Origin: a virus
Length of the DNA stretch: 54,174 bases
IMG/VR virus record: IMGVR_UViG_3300031566_000047
Coordinates: 1-54,174 of that record
Direction: 5' to 3' (one strand)
Every line of letters starts with the position of its first letter. Within the stretch, counting starts at the first letter, position 1. Below, piece by piece: positions 38,502 through 46,955 of this stretch. The notes beneath the pieces were generated by a model. That model saw nothing but the letters and a program-made list of their open reading frames with translations, did no database searches and was not told the origin of the DNA. A program made the translations under genes and the position numbers.

Positions 38502-40600
38502 GCCTGCGCCCTCCACTGCGCGACCCTTGCGCGGAATACCTTATCATCAGCGAGCGCCCTCTCCCGCGTACCCTCGGGCCGTCTGCCACCTGGAGCGAGG
38601 AAATGCCAGGCGAGGGCCTGGGTGTCAACGAGTAACTTCTTCTTACCGAGAAGGTGCAACCTAACGCTCGCATCGGATTCTTCCCGCTGTCCGAACCGGC
38701 TATAGCAATCCGCGAACCCGCCGACCTCCTGGAGCGCACTCGCCCGATACATCCACGTCGAATATAAGTGTTCGCACTCCACGACCGCCTCGTCGGAGAA
38801 CTGCCAGAACTGCAGCCTCGCATGGCCGGCCAGCAGATCGGCCAGCGTATTCGTCATCCCTCGCTTGGTGGCAAGAGGGCCGTATTCATGCAGGACTCCA
38901 TCGCTGTGCATGGGATAGCAGCCGCCGACGGCCCCGACTTCGGGTTGGTTATCAATCAAGCGGTAAAGACGCTCTATGAAATCCGGTCGGGCTGGCAGAA
39001 GGTCGTCGTCAATTCTTAGGACGAGATCGGTCCCGAGATGTTCTAGCGCGATTTGATGGTTCGGACTGGCACCCCTTCCCGAACCCTGGACTATATCGCA
39101 CGGGATACCGCTCTGCTCCCAGCGCTCGACCATCTGTTTGACGGCGGAATTGTCTCGTAAGGTTGGTTCGCCATCATTCACGATACAGATGGCATTCGGG
39201 CGCTTCGTCTGCACGTAGAGCGCCGATAGTAAGATCGCGAGGTATCCCGGTCTATCTCTCGTGGGGATACCTACGCCGAGCGTTTCCATCCCTGGCGGAC
39301 TGGGGGCGCCGAGAACCGCGGCACCGCTGGATTTCGCGAGTGGAGTCCCTGGAACAGACTCGCGGACGGTTTCGGGTCCTCGGCGCTCCTTCAGTCCCAA
39401 GACATCGGCGATACCGCGGGCCATGCGCGCATATGTGAATCGCTGCCGCAGGTCCTCGGCGATCTCCCTCTGTTTCAACTCGTCGGGCGACTCCTCGAAT
39501 ACCCGCCGCATCCAGTCGGCGACGTCCGCGAGGTCGGGTTCGGCCCACAGCGGCCTTTCGTCAGCCTCATAGAGACCGAGGTTGTTGTTGCTCGGGGCCA
39601 TCATGTAGGGGAACAAGTGCGCGTTCTCATCTGTAGCATATTCGAGTTGCCCGCTCCACCCGGTAGTACCGAGTCGGCAGCCGCAGGCCAGCGCCTCCAA
39701 TCCCGTCAAGCCGAACCCTTCGACTCGTGCTGGCGCGAGATACGCGCCGTGCTGCGCGGCGCGCCGGTAGAATGCAGCAACTTCGCTATCCATCCATGGC
39801 GGTTGTGAATTGCCCATGCCCATCTGATATATATACTCGACCCGCGGTGCCTTACTGCCGAGTCGCTTCCGCCATTCGGCAATGATCTCCCGGCACCAAG
39901 CATCGCGGCCATAGTCGTAGTTCTTGACTACGAGCAGAACTTTGTCGGAACGCTTGAATGCCTGCCCGTAAGCCTCCAGCGCGACATCAACGCCCTTGCG
40001 AGGCGACATAGCGCCGACCATGGCGAAGATGAATGAGTTGCCGCCAATATCCATAATCGGACCGTCAGGACAAAACAGCGATGTATCGATTCCATTCGGA
40101 ATGACCCGCAGGCGGTCCTCCGATACCCCTGCCGCACTCAGGGCATCTCGCACGGCACCGCTTACGCAGATGTTCCCCGTGAAGTGCTCTAAGAAGTACG
40201 CGACGTGATTACGTGGCGCGATGCTATTGTCGAAATGAAACCATGACCAGGAACCGGACGGCCCCTCGAATGTCCCCGCGTTGCAGAGCAGACTCTTTCC
40301 TATCGGGGGCTGGTCACGATTTGCTCGCCACGTCTGCCGGTCCACCGAGAAGCCCATGCGTTGCAGTGCCAGAGTGACTTGCCGTGAGAGTGTGCAGAGG
40401 GAATGCCCACAACCCGGCATACAGGGGGTTCGATAGAGCGTCATATTCGATGTGGTCGGATCGTCGATGACCTCTACCGAGGACCCGAAACCGCCTAGTG
40501 CGTTAATTGGCAGAACCGTTGTCTCGCCCGCGCGAATCAACCAAATGCCCGAAAGCTGATCGACCCTGGACGTATTTCGTACCTTTACCGTTTCTGACAT
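38498..40600 (-). CDS. Bifunctional glycosyltransferase (GT4 + GT2)
   Basis: 700 residues from ATG 40600 (GGGAGCC upstream). The first ~400 residues are GT4-like (VIPNGIDTSLFCPDG, AMVGAMSPRKGVDVALEAYG, YLAPARVEGFGLTGLEALAC). A linker leads to a GT2 domain from about residue 440 (LGVGIPTRDRPGYLAILLSA, NDGEPTLRDNSAVKQMVERW, LVLRIDDDLLPARPDF with the DDD metal motif). Two transferases in one chain probably add two sugars in sequence. Immediately downstream of the capsid gene, separated by a strong hairpin. Confidence 0.88.
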   Translation of the reverse strand: MSETVKVRNTSRVDQLSGIWLIRAGETTVLPINALGGFGSSVEVIDDPTTSNMTLYRTPCMPGCGHSLCTLSRQVTLALQRMGFSVDRQTWRANRDQPPIGKSLLCNAGTFEGPSGSWSWFHFDNSIAPRNHVAYFLEHFTGNICVSGAVRDALSAAGVSEDRLRVIPNGIDTSLFCPDGPIMDIGGNSFIFAMVGAMSPRKGVDVALEAYGQAFKRSDKVLLVVKNYDYGRDAWCREIIAEWRKRLGSKAPRVEYIYQMGMGNSQPPWMDSEVAAFYRRAAQHGAYLAPARVEGFGLTGLEALACGCRLGTTGWSGQLEYATDENAHLFPYMMAPSNNNLGLYEADERPLWAEPDLADVADWMRRVFEESPDELKQREIAEDLRQRFTYARMARGIADVLGLKERRGPETVRESVPGTPLAKSSGAAVLGAPSPPGMETLGVGIPTRDRPGYLAILLSALYVQTKRPNAICIVNDGEPTLRDNSAVKQMVERWEQSGIPCDIVQGSGRGASPNHQIALEHLGTDLVLRIDDDLLPARPDFIERLYRLIDNQPEVGAVGGCYPMHSDGVLHEYGPLATKRGMTNTLADLLAGHARLQFWQFSDEAVVECEHLYSTWMYRASALQEVGGFADCYSRFGQREESDASVRLHLLGKKKLLVDTQALAWHFLAPGGRRPEGTRERALADDKVFRARVAQWRAQA

Positions 40601-40619
40601 CCGAGGCTCCCGGAATGTA

Positions 40620-40648
40620 GGGGAGGGCGACAGATCGCCGCCCTCCCC
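40620..40648 (-). promoter_or_regulatory. Strong hairpin between capsid and glycosyltransferase genes
   Basis: GGGGAGGGCG (40620-40629) and CGCCCTCCCC (40639-40648) are perfectly complementary, 10-base arms around a 9-base loop. No T-run follows on the minus strand, so it looks like a transcript-processing or stability element rather than a terminator, and it may set the capsid:enzyme ratio. Confidence 0.7.
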
Positions 40649-40686
40649 ACTCATTGCGTCAGTCAGTCCAGTCGGTACCGTTCAGA

Positions 40687-43600
40687 CTACCAACCCACGC
40701 CCTGAACAGCCGGCTGGCAGGTGACGGTCGCAAGGCTGTTGCCTACGACCTTGGAGTAGCCGAAGCGGCTCATCACCGCAACTGTCTCACAGAGGGTATC
40801 CGGGTTGACAAACGCCGGAGCGGTGTAGAGCGGAATGAACGGGCAGTAGACCATGCCCGAGTCATACCAGTCCGCACCCTTGCGCCCAACGAGAATCAAC
40901 TCGGTGGGCCAGAAATCGGGGTCGGCACCGTAGACCTTGTACTTCGGCTGTCCGTCCAAGGTCCCAACGCGGTTGATACCGACTTCCCACTCGGCGGCTT
41001 CCGCGTCTACGGTCGTTGCCGACCAACTCTCTAATCGCATCAGTCGAATCAGCGCGTTCGACCCGGCGACGGCCCAATTCGTGCGGGCGCGTCGCTGCGC
41101 CCGGACAAGGCCATCTGCCTGCAGGATGTGCCGGTAGAGTTCCTTCTGCCAGGTGCCAAGTTCGACGTAGCCGGCAGCCGGCAGGAGACAACCGAAGTTC
41201 ACATTGCCGGCGGTGACGTTACCAGCCGGGTCCGCGGCGGTTCGCATGGTATTCATGAGCAGGGCGACCACCTCTCGGGCGATCTCGTCTGCCATGAAGT
41301 TGACCATCTCCGCCTCGATAGCGATACCGTGGTCTGCCCGCAGGTTCTGGCGGACTTCACTCGACCACTGCGCCCGCAACTTCTTCGTGTCCATGGTGAT
41401 ATCAGCGTGAGTCAGGCTGAGCTTCACCTGCGGTATAGTGGCCTGTTCAGAGACGTACTGAGCGTAGTCAGAACAGAACTCGCCCGGAATAGCCGGGTTG
41501 CCCAGCGTCGGGTCGTAGAGGAAGTCGAGGAAGTGGACCACGCCGGTCGACTTCGTCATGGGCTGAACGCTCATCAGTTCCATAACCCACTGGAGACGCG
41601 CCCACACCTGCCGGATGATCGGCAGGACGTAAGGCACCGTCTGCGCGACGTTCGTGGTGCCCGTCCATTCGAGCATAGCGAACTGGGGCCGGTACTGCCG
41701 TAGGTTCGCCATCAGGTAGTTGGGGTACATGCGGATCACGTTTTCCACCACCGTGCGGAAGACGTGATTCGGGTTGCCGGGGTGGTACCCGTGGAAGGGG
41801 GCATCCCCGCCCAACGCCCTCGCAACCGGGTCGTCGGGATCGGTGGAACTGTGCAGGCCATTGTCGGGAATCCCCTCGCACAAGAGATCGAGAACTTCTT
41901 CGCGGCTCTCGGGGAGGAAGCGCGGGGAAAGTACGCCAAGCTGGAACTCCTTGGCGCGGTCCTCGCGGCTCTTTTCGGGGGTGGAAGCGACGTGGGCGGC
42001 GGTAATACCCATTCCGCCCGGACGGTTGATGATCAGCAGGCCGATCTCCTGAAGGGTGCGCTCGGTACGCTCATAGGTCGGCTGAAGCTGGTCGACTTCC
42101 GTGACCTCCGCCAACCTCTGCTCCATGAGCTTGCGCGCTGGCGGTTCCCATGCCTTGACCTCGTCGGTCTCCATGATCGCCGTGGTAGCGAGCTTGAGGG
42201 CCGCGGCCTTCTCCTCAGCCTTCTTCTCATCGGCCTGGCCCTGCACGTAAGTCGTAACGACTTCGGCTAGGCTATCAATACGCCCGGACATCTCACTAAG
42301 TTTGTCCGGTTCCTTCGTCTCCGTCTTCGGCTTGGGCTCTTCGCCGTCAACCTTTGGCGGATCGGCACCCGCGGCAGGCGGGTCGCCTTTCGTCTCCATG
42401 AGGACCTGTACGCCGGCGGTCGTGCCCTTGGCGACGGCCTCCTGGATGAGCTTCTGCAACTCTTCTGTGGTCATTTCGTCTAGCACCTCGTCGATGGTCT
42501 CTCCAGGAACATCACTCGACGAGGGAGCCGAAGCGGCTGCCGCAGGCTGACCGTCCCTCTCCCTGAAATTGCGAACGCCCGCGACCTCATCGCCCTCGTG
42601 GGCGGCAGCGCCTAGGACGAAGTCCCAGCCGCCGAGGTTCGCGAGCGCCGTCTTCTCATCTACAATCTCAACTGTTTGTCCGTCTCTTACCTCCGTAGTC
42701 GTGATAGCGGCAGTGCGCGAACTCACCTGCACCGGAACGCCGTTGCGGACGAGCCGCTGCACATCAGCGCCTTTGCTAGTGTTGATAACGTCCGTCGCCC
42801 CCAGCAGGTGATTGCCTTCGAGCCGCAAGTCCCGCCAGGGGGTGCAGACCGTATCCATAAGCCGGGGCCGGCCGTCGGCAGGGTGGTCACCCTCGCCGAG
42901 CCACCGCTTCGAGCGGGCCGTGCCCTCCTTCGACTCCGCGACGATACTCTCAAAGAGGCCCTTGGGGTAGACTCGCCCATTCTTCGTGGGGGTGTCCGCA
43001 ATACCGAGCAGGCATTCCACCGTCATAAGGTGGTCGGTGCTGCCCGCGGTCGTGGTCGTGTCCTTCTCGGCGACGATTCGGACGGGGGCGGTGTAGGTTT
43101 CGAGGAGTTCAGTCGTCTCGGCTTGCGCTGGAACATCGCCGGCGAGGGTCGCTTCGCCGTCGCCCGCCGGGGGTGCCGTGCGAATCGCTTCGGCGTCGTC
43201 AACGCGCAGAACGGCCCGCACCTGGCGAATGTCCTCCAGGGATACCGTGCCGTCCTCGCCTCGCTTCCATGCGGCCCGGTAGAGCTGCCCCTGGCCTCCA
43301 CTGACGACCACGCGGTTGCCGAACGTGGCCTCCAGGCTCGGCCCCCACTCTTCCTCCGACCCGAAGGACTGGTAACCGTCCTTGATCGCCTTGCGGATGT
43401 CCCGCATGTCGGCCTCATAGCTGCCGTCGATGCGAACGTAGACCTCCATGAGGGGCGACGTCTCAGCAGGCACCGGAAGGGCGGGGAACTCTTGCCCGTC
43501 GTCCATCGCGTAGATTGAGGCGCGGGCGTCCGGGAAGGCCTGCTCCCTCACCTTTCGCGGTGTCTCCATCACGACGGAATCCGCCTGCTCCAGGAGGATG

Positions 43601-43824
43601 CGCAACTCGGTAGCGCCATCCTCGTCGCCGCGCTCCAATGCCGCGCGAATCTGTGCCTCGATGCTGTCCCTGACCTGGGCCATGTCTAGCGTCTCCCCTG
43701 CCGCTTCCTGCGGCGTCTTGCCGTGTCGCTTGTGGTACGCGATGGCGCAGATGCGCTTCGCGTCGGCCAGGGACTTCCCGGATTTCTTTTCGCTCGCCAC
43801 GCAGGCGAGGTATTCCTTGGGCAT
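40687..43824 (-). CDS. Fused prohead protease - scaffold - major capsid protein
   Basis: 1045 residues from ATG 43824 (AGAGGCGAT upstream). Residues ~250-410 resemble T4 gp21-type proteases: NGRVYPKGLFESIVAES, GEGDHP with the likely catalytic His314, and VQVSSR with Ser368/369. Residues ~410-600 are charged and Lys/Glu/Pro-rich (EEPKPKTETKEPDKLSEM) like a scaffold. The C-terminal ~430 residues look like a gp23-type capsid protein (FIPLYTAPAFVNPDTLCETV, SRFGYSKVVG). The N-terminus (YLACVASEKKSGKSLADAKR) is an extra domain. One polyprotein carrying all three functions would need to cut itself. Confidence 0.8.
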   Translation of the reverse strand: MPKEYLACVASEKKSGKSLADAKRICAIAYHKRHGKTPQEAAGETLDMAQVRDSIEAQIRAALERGDEDGATELRILLEQADSVVMETPRKVREQAFPDARASIYAMDDGQEFPALPVPAETSPLMEVYVRIDGSYEADMRDIRKAIKDGYQSFGSEEEWGPSLEATFGNRVVVSGGQGQLYRAAWKRGEDGTVSLEDIRQVRAVLRVDDAEAIRTAPPAGDGEATLAGDVPAQAETTELLETYTAPVRIVAEKDTTTTAGSTDHLMTVECLLGIADTPTKNGRVYPKGLFESIVAESKEGTARSKRWLGEGDHPADGRPRLMDTVCTPWRDLRLEGNHLLGATDVINTSKGADVQRLVRNGVPVQVSSRTAAITTTEVRDGQTVEIVDEKTALANLGGWDFVLGAAAHEGDEVAGVRNFRERDGQPAAAASAPSSSDVPGETIDEVLDEMTTEELQKLIQEAVAKGTTAGVQVLMETKGDPPAAGADPPKVDGEEPKPKTETKEPDKLSEMSGRIDSLAEVVTTYVQGQADEKKAEEKAAALKLATTAIMETDEVKAWEPPARKLMEQRLAEVTEVDQLQPTYERTERTLQEIGLLIINRPGGMGITAAHVASTPEKSREDRAKEFQLGVLSPRFLPESREEVLDLLCEGIPDNGLHSSTDPDDPVARALGGDAPFHGYHPGNPNHVFRTVVENVIRMYPNYLMANLRQYRPQFAMLEWTGTTNVAQTVPYVLPIIRQVWARLQWVMELMSVQPMTKSTGVVHFLDFLYDPTLGNPAIPGEFCSDYAQYVSEQATIPQVKLSLTHADITMDTKKLRAQWSSEVRQNLRADHGIAIEAEMVNFMADEIAREVVALLMNTMRTAADPAGNVTAGNVNFGCLLPAAGYVELGTWQKELYRHILQADGLVRAQRRARTNWAVAGSNALIRLMRLESWSATTVDAEAAEWEVGINRVGTLDGQPKYKVYGADPDFWPTELILVGRKGADWYDSGMVYCPFIPLYTAPAFVNPDTLCETVAVMSRFGYSKVVGNSLATVTCQPAVQGVGW

Positions 43825-43842
43825 ATCGCCTCTATGAGTCAC

Positions 43843-43942
43843 CACGCCCGGCCAAATAGAAACCCCCCGGTCTCTCTCGGCCGAGAACGAGGGGTGATGA
43901 AGCTTCACGGCCTGCCGCTAGCTAGGCGGCTGACCGGGCGTG
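43843..43942 (-). promoter_or_regulatory. Structured leader upstream of the capsid gene
   Basis: CACGCCCGG (43843-43851) and CCGGGCGTG (43934-43942) pair to close a ~100-base region. Inside lies GCCGC (43914-43918) with GCGGC (43926-43930), 7-base loop, and a CTCGGCCGAG palindrome. It ends 19 bases before the capsid ATG. It could tune capsid translation. The 140-base gap 43825-43964 has no other gene. Confidence 0.5.
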
Positions 43943-43964
43943 TTATTCGCTTTGTGCTCTCGCC

Positions 43965-44159
43965 TCAGTCCAGAAAGATCACTCCGTCAGGGCCAGCCTG
44001 CACCACAGTCGTATGAGAAATGCGGGGGTCGTCGGGCTCTACGGCAGACATTCCCGCATAGCGATAGTTGCCGCCGCACATGTGAATATGCACTGCGACA
44101 ATCGCCTTTCCGGGGTGCAGTTTCTCCTGGATTTTTGTCTCGTCCCATGTATTCCTCAT
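43965..44159 (-). CDS. Hypothetical small protein
   Basis: 64 residues from ATG 44159. HPGKAIVAVHIHMCGGNYRY has a His/Cys cluster, followed by PRISHTTVVQAGPDGVIFLD. It lies in the head operon before the capsid leader. It might be a small capsid decoration or assembly factor. No family known. Confidence 0.55.
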   Translation of the reverse strand: MRNTWDETKIQEKLHPGKAIVAVHIHMCGGNYRYAGMSAVEPDDPRISHTTVVQAGPDGVIFLD

Positions 44160-44170
44160 GCTCTCGCCTC

Positions 44171-44368
44171 CTATATGCTCTCCGACTGCTCCGTTAGCCG
44201 TTCGGCCTTGTTCGCCTCCAGCAGCGGCCGCACTGCATCGCCAACGTGCAGGGTGACCGTATACCCGTCTACCGCCTTCGCTACGGACATGACCTCCACG
44301 CGCCGCCCGCTCTTGCGGCCAATGATCTCAGCCGCCTCTTCGGCGATACGCATGGCCCTCTCTAGCAT
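44171..44368 (-). CDS. Hypothetical small helical protein
   Basis: 65 residues from ATG 44368 (GGGAGGCGAGG upstream). AMRIAEEAAEIIGRKSGRRV forms a helix, then VDGYTVTLHVGDAVRPLLEA. The longer start at 44479 lies inside the head protein gene and is rejected. Position suggests a head accessory factor. Confidence 0.55.
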   Translation of the reverse strand: MLERAMRIAEEAAEIIGRKSGRRVEVMSVAKAVDGYTVTLHVGDAVRPLLEANKAERLTEQSESI

Positions 44369-44378
44369 CCTCGCCTCC

Positions 44379-45446
44379 CTATCCCTGCGGATACCGCGGC
44401 GCCATCGGAGTCGGCAGGGGCGTGATCGCGCCCGTCCCGGCCAACGCCTGCGCCCGCAGTCGGTCCAAGTCATCCTCACTCGCTACAGCATCGCATTCGC
44501 AGTGCGGATGAGGTGTCGGCGGCAGTTCCCGACTCCCTACCGGGTAGCGCCTGCCCGCCCGTATAGCACACGTCGAGCAGGGCCGTGGACCGCATATCCA
44601 CTCCAGCATCTGTATGCCCGCCGCCAGGTAGGTCGAGCGTCGTCCCTCCATCCGCGCCCGTACCGCCTCCGTCCGCGCTATTCGCTCGGCTTCCCACCCT
44701 TCCAGGTTGTCCCATACTCCCCGGAGTTCGCTCCCCATGTCTGCCGCAGACATGCCCTCGTCGAGTCCCGTTATCATCGCCTTGCGAATCTCGACCTGCC
44801 ATTCCATCGGCACGAGCTTCGTCAGCCTGTCGCCGTAGTAGCCGGCGTACTGTCCCATCTCGCCGACCGCCGCCGGGTCTTTGAGCAACCAATCCTCGGC
44901 GAACCCCAACTGCGCCGCGGCCTTACTCGATCCGTTCTTCATTGCCTCCTCGAAGGCGTTTCGAAAGCCCTCGCGGAACTGTCCGTCCAGGTTCTCCGGC
45001 AACTCTATGGACTGCATCAGCACCCTCAGCGAACTCGTCGAGTCCTCGGCCTCCAGCATCGCCTTGCCCCGGAGTTGTGCCGCCAGGTTCTGCTTCTCCG
45101 TATCGTCCAGGCTCCGCAGGTTGACGATCCTCGCCCGCCACTCCTTGCGGACGAATCGCTGCCTCTGCTCCGGCAATCCAGCCGCCCGACGCCACTGCTC
45201 TCGCTCCCGTTCGACGGCAAGGTCCGCGTCGAAGGTGTCTCGTATCAACGGCACGAGCAACGACGGTTCCGGCGGCCGGTACCGCTGCCGGAAGGAGACC
45301 TCCCACTTCCGAGCGAATGACTGGACGACTCGCAAGATAGGAAGCCGCCCCGGAAGGGCATTCGCCGCCTCAAGCAGGGCCAGGGTAGTTGTAGCTGCCC
45401 GCACCGCTAGGCGCAGGTTCTCGCGCCTCTGCGTTACCGCCGTCAC
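44379..45446 (-). CDS. Head morphogenesis / minor head protein (Mu gpF / SPP1 gp7-like)
   Basis: 355 residues. The C-terminal ARTEAVRARMEG, WICGPRPCSTCAIRAGRRYP and PPTPHPHCECDA are the hallmark of the Mu gpF/SPP1 gp7 family. It is packaged inside the head next to the portal. The GTG start at 45446 overlaps the portal gene by 77 bases. Confidence 0.85.
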   Translation of the reverse strand: MTAVTQRRENLRLAVRAATTTLALLEAANALPGRLPILRVVQSFARKWEVSFRQRYRPPEPSLLVPLIRDTFDADLAVEREREQWRRAAGLPEQRQRFVRKEWRARIVNLRSLDDTEKQNLAAQLRGKAMLEAEDSTSSLRVLMQSIELPENLDGQFREGFRNAFEEAMKNGSSKAAAQLGFAEDWLLKDPAAVGEMGQYAGYYGDRLTKLVPMEWQVEIRKAMITGLDEGMSAADMGSELRGVWDNLEGWEAERIARTEAVRARMEGRRSTYLAAGIQMLEWICGPRPCSTCAIRAGRRYPVGSRELPPTPHPHCECDAVASEDDLDRLRAQALAGTGAITPLPTPMAPRYPQG

Positions 45447-46947
45447 CCTCTAGCTCCTTGTTCGCGAGCACCAATACCGCCTCCAATATCCCCTGCAGTG
45501 ACTGCGCGCGCCGGCCCAACTGTTCCTCTGCCGCCCCCGCCAATTGCTCGCCTAAGTCCCCGAGCCAGCGCTCCTTCTCGTCCTCGGTAAGGCCCATGTA
45601 GTGATCAGCCACCATCTCAAGCGGGACTTGCAGGAAGTTCGCGATGATCTGCAAGGTCTGTGCCCGCATGTACTCGATCTCGGCGTTCTGCTTGGCGTCC
45701 GCGGTTGAAATAACCGGGAACTCCAGGGCGACTGGGTTCTTGATTGGGTCGTATCCCCGCAGGATGAGATGCAGGGTAATCACGATGTTGTGCCCATAGG
45801 CCAGCGACTTCTGCATGCCCCGAATCGTGCGGGCGAACTGGATATCCTCGTAAGAGATGTTGCCGCTGCCGATAGCGGCCCTCGCCGCCTCCGCGCCACC
45901 GAGGTTCAGGTAGCGCATGGGAACGCCTAACCGTGCCAGGACAATCCCGCGATGGTACTCTACGTCCCGAATGACCTGGAGCTGTACGTTCGCCGGGGTG
46001 AGAAGCTTAGGTCCCGCGTCGGGGTAGTCCTTGCCCACGTAGGGCACGTAAAAATCCTGCGTGACTTCCGTCGGGTTGTCCCGTGTACTCGTGCCCTGGG
46101 TGGCCGAGAGCACCCGTCGACGCATCAACTTGTCCGCATACCGCTTGACTGCCGCCTCCTGGTCATCCCGGCCCATCTTCTCGGTTACCGGAACCCTATG
46201 GACCATCCGGTCCATGGCCCGCTGCCGCCGCGCCTGGACCATGTCATCTTCCATCGCGGCGAGCCGCATGTACTCCCGTTCGCACCCCAGTATGCCCCGG
46301 CCGTATGCTTCGTCGGGGTCAATGGGGTAGGTATACTGCACGACTTGCCACTCGGCGAAGGGTATCCCGCTACCGTCCTGCTTGTAGTAGGGGCGCTGCT
46401 CCCAGGGCGGGTCCTGCGGCAGGCCCCTATCATCCAGCCGCCGCCATATCTGATGCTCTGGCAGAAGCTTATACCTCACCACACGGCCACCAGCCGGGTC
46501 GAGTACTGGCTCCCTCATCTCATTTCCGTGGGTGGCGAGGCGCCGAGCTATCCCGTTGCTTGACTCTCGGAGCTTGATCGCATCGCAGAGAAGTTCTACC
46601 TCCTCAGTTATTCGGTCTTCCTCGCACCGCACAAGAAACGCATTCCGCGCATCGCCCTCGTCCTCCGGTGCCGTCGCCACATCCGCGATCACGTCGAGCG
46701 CTTTGCCGATGAGCGCGGATTCATCCGCCATACGCTGGCGAATCGCATGCCGCTCCTGTCGGTTCCGACTCATCCGCCAGGGTCGCGTTAAGGTACTAAT
46801 CAAATCGGCATCGAGGAGACCAACCTCGCCAGCCCCTAGCTCCGCGGGTACGCCCGCAAGCTGGTCAACCGTCGGGCCGAAATATGGAGACAGCGCCTTC
46901 GCGAGGCGCTGCCCGATTCGCTGTTGAATTGCGGAGATCAGTCTCAT
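45370..46947 (-). CDS. Portal protein (T4 gp20-like)
   Basis: 525 residues. IWRRLDDRG, EWQVVQYTYPIDPDEAYGRG, GGAEAARAAIGSGNISYEDI, FARTIRGMQKSLAYGHNIVI follow the order of portal proteins and particularly T4-like gp20 (EDIKFAKFI-type helix near the clip). It would form the dodecameric DNA entry ring. It lies between terminase and head morphogenesis genes, the usual order. Confidence 0.85.
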   Translation of the reverse strand: MRLISAIQQRIGQRLAKALSPYFGPTVDQLAGVPAELGAGEVGLLDADLISTLTRPWRMSRNRQERHAIRQRMADESALIGKALDVIADVATAPEDEGDARNAFLVRCEEDRITEEVELLCDAIKLRESSNGIARRLATHGNEMREPVLDPAGGRVVRYKLLPEHQIWRRLDDRGLPQDPPWEQRPYYKQDGSGIPFAEWQVVQYTYPIDPDEAYGRGILGCEREYMRLAAMEDDMVQARRQRAMDRMVHRVPVTEKMGRDDQEAAVKRYADKLMRRRVLSATQGTSTRDNPTEVTQDFYVPYVGKDYPDAGPKLLTPANVQLQVIRDVEYHRGIVLARLGVPMRYLNLGGAEAARAAIGSGNISYEDIQFARTIRGMQKSLAYGHNIVITLHLILRGYDPIKNPVALEFPVISTADAKQNAEIEYMRAQTLQIIANFLQVPLEMVADHYMGLTEDEKERWLGDLGEQLAGAAEEQLGRRAQSLQGILEAVLVLANKELEGDGGNAEAREPAPSGAGSYNYPGPA

Positions 46948-46955
46948 GCTAACCC

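Noticed and set aside
44013-45320. 435-codon plus-strand frame opposite the head morphogenesis gene
   Set aside because: Low-complexity Arg/Pro/Leu composition and antisense to a gene with recognised family motifs.
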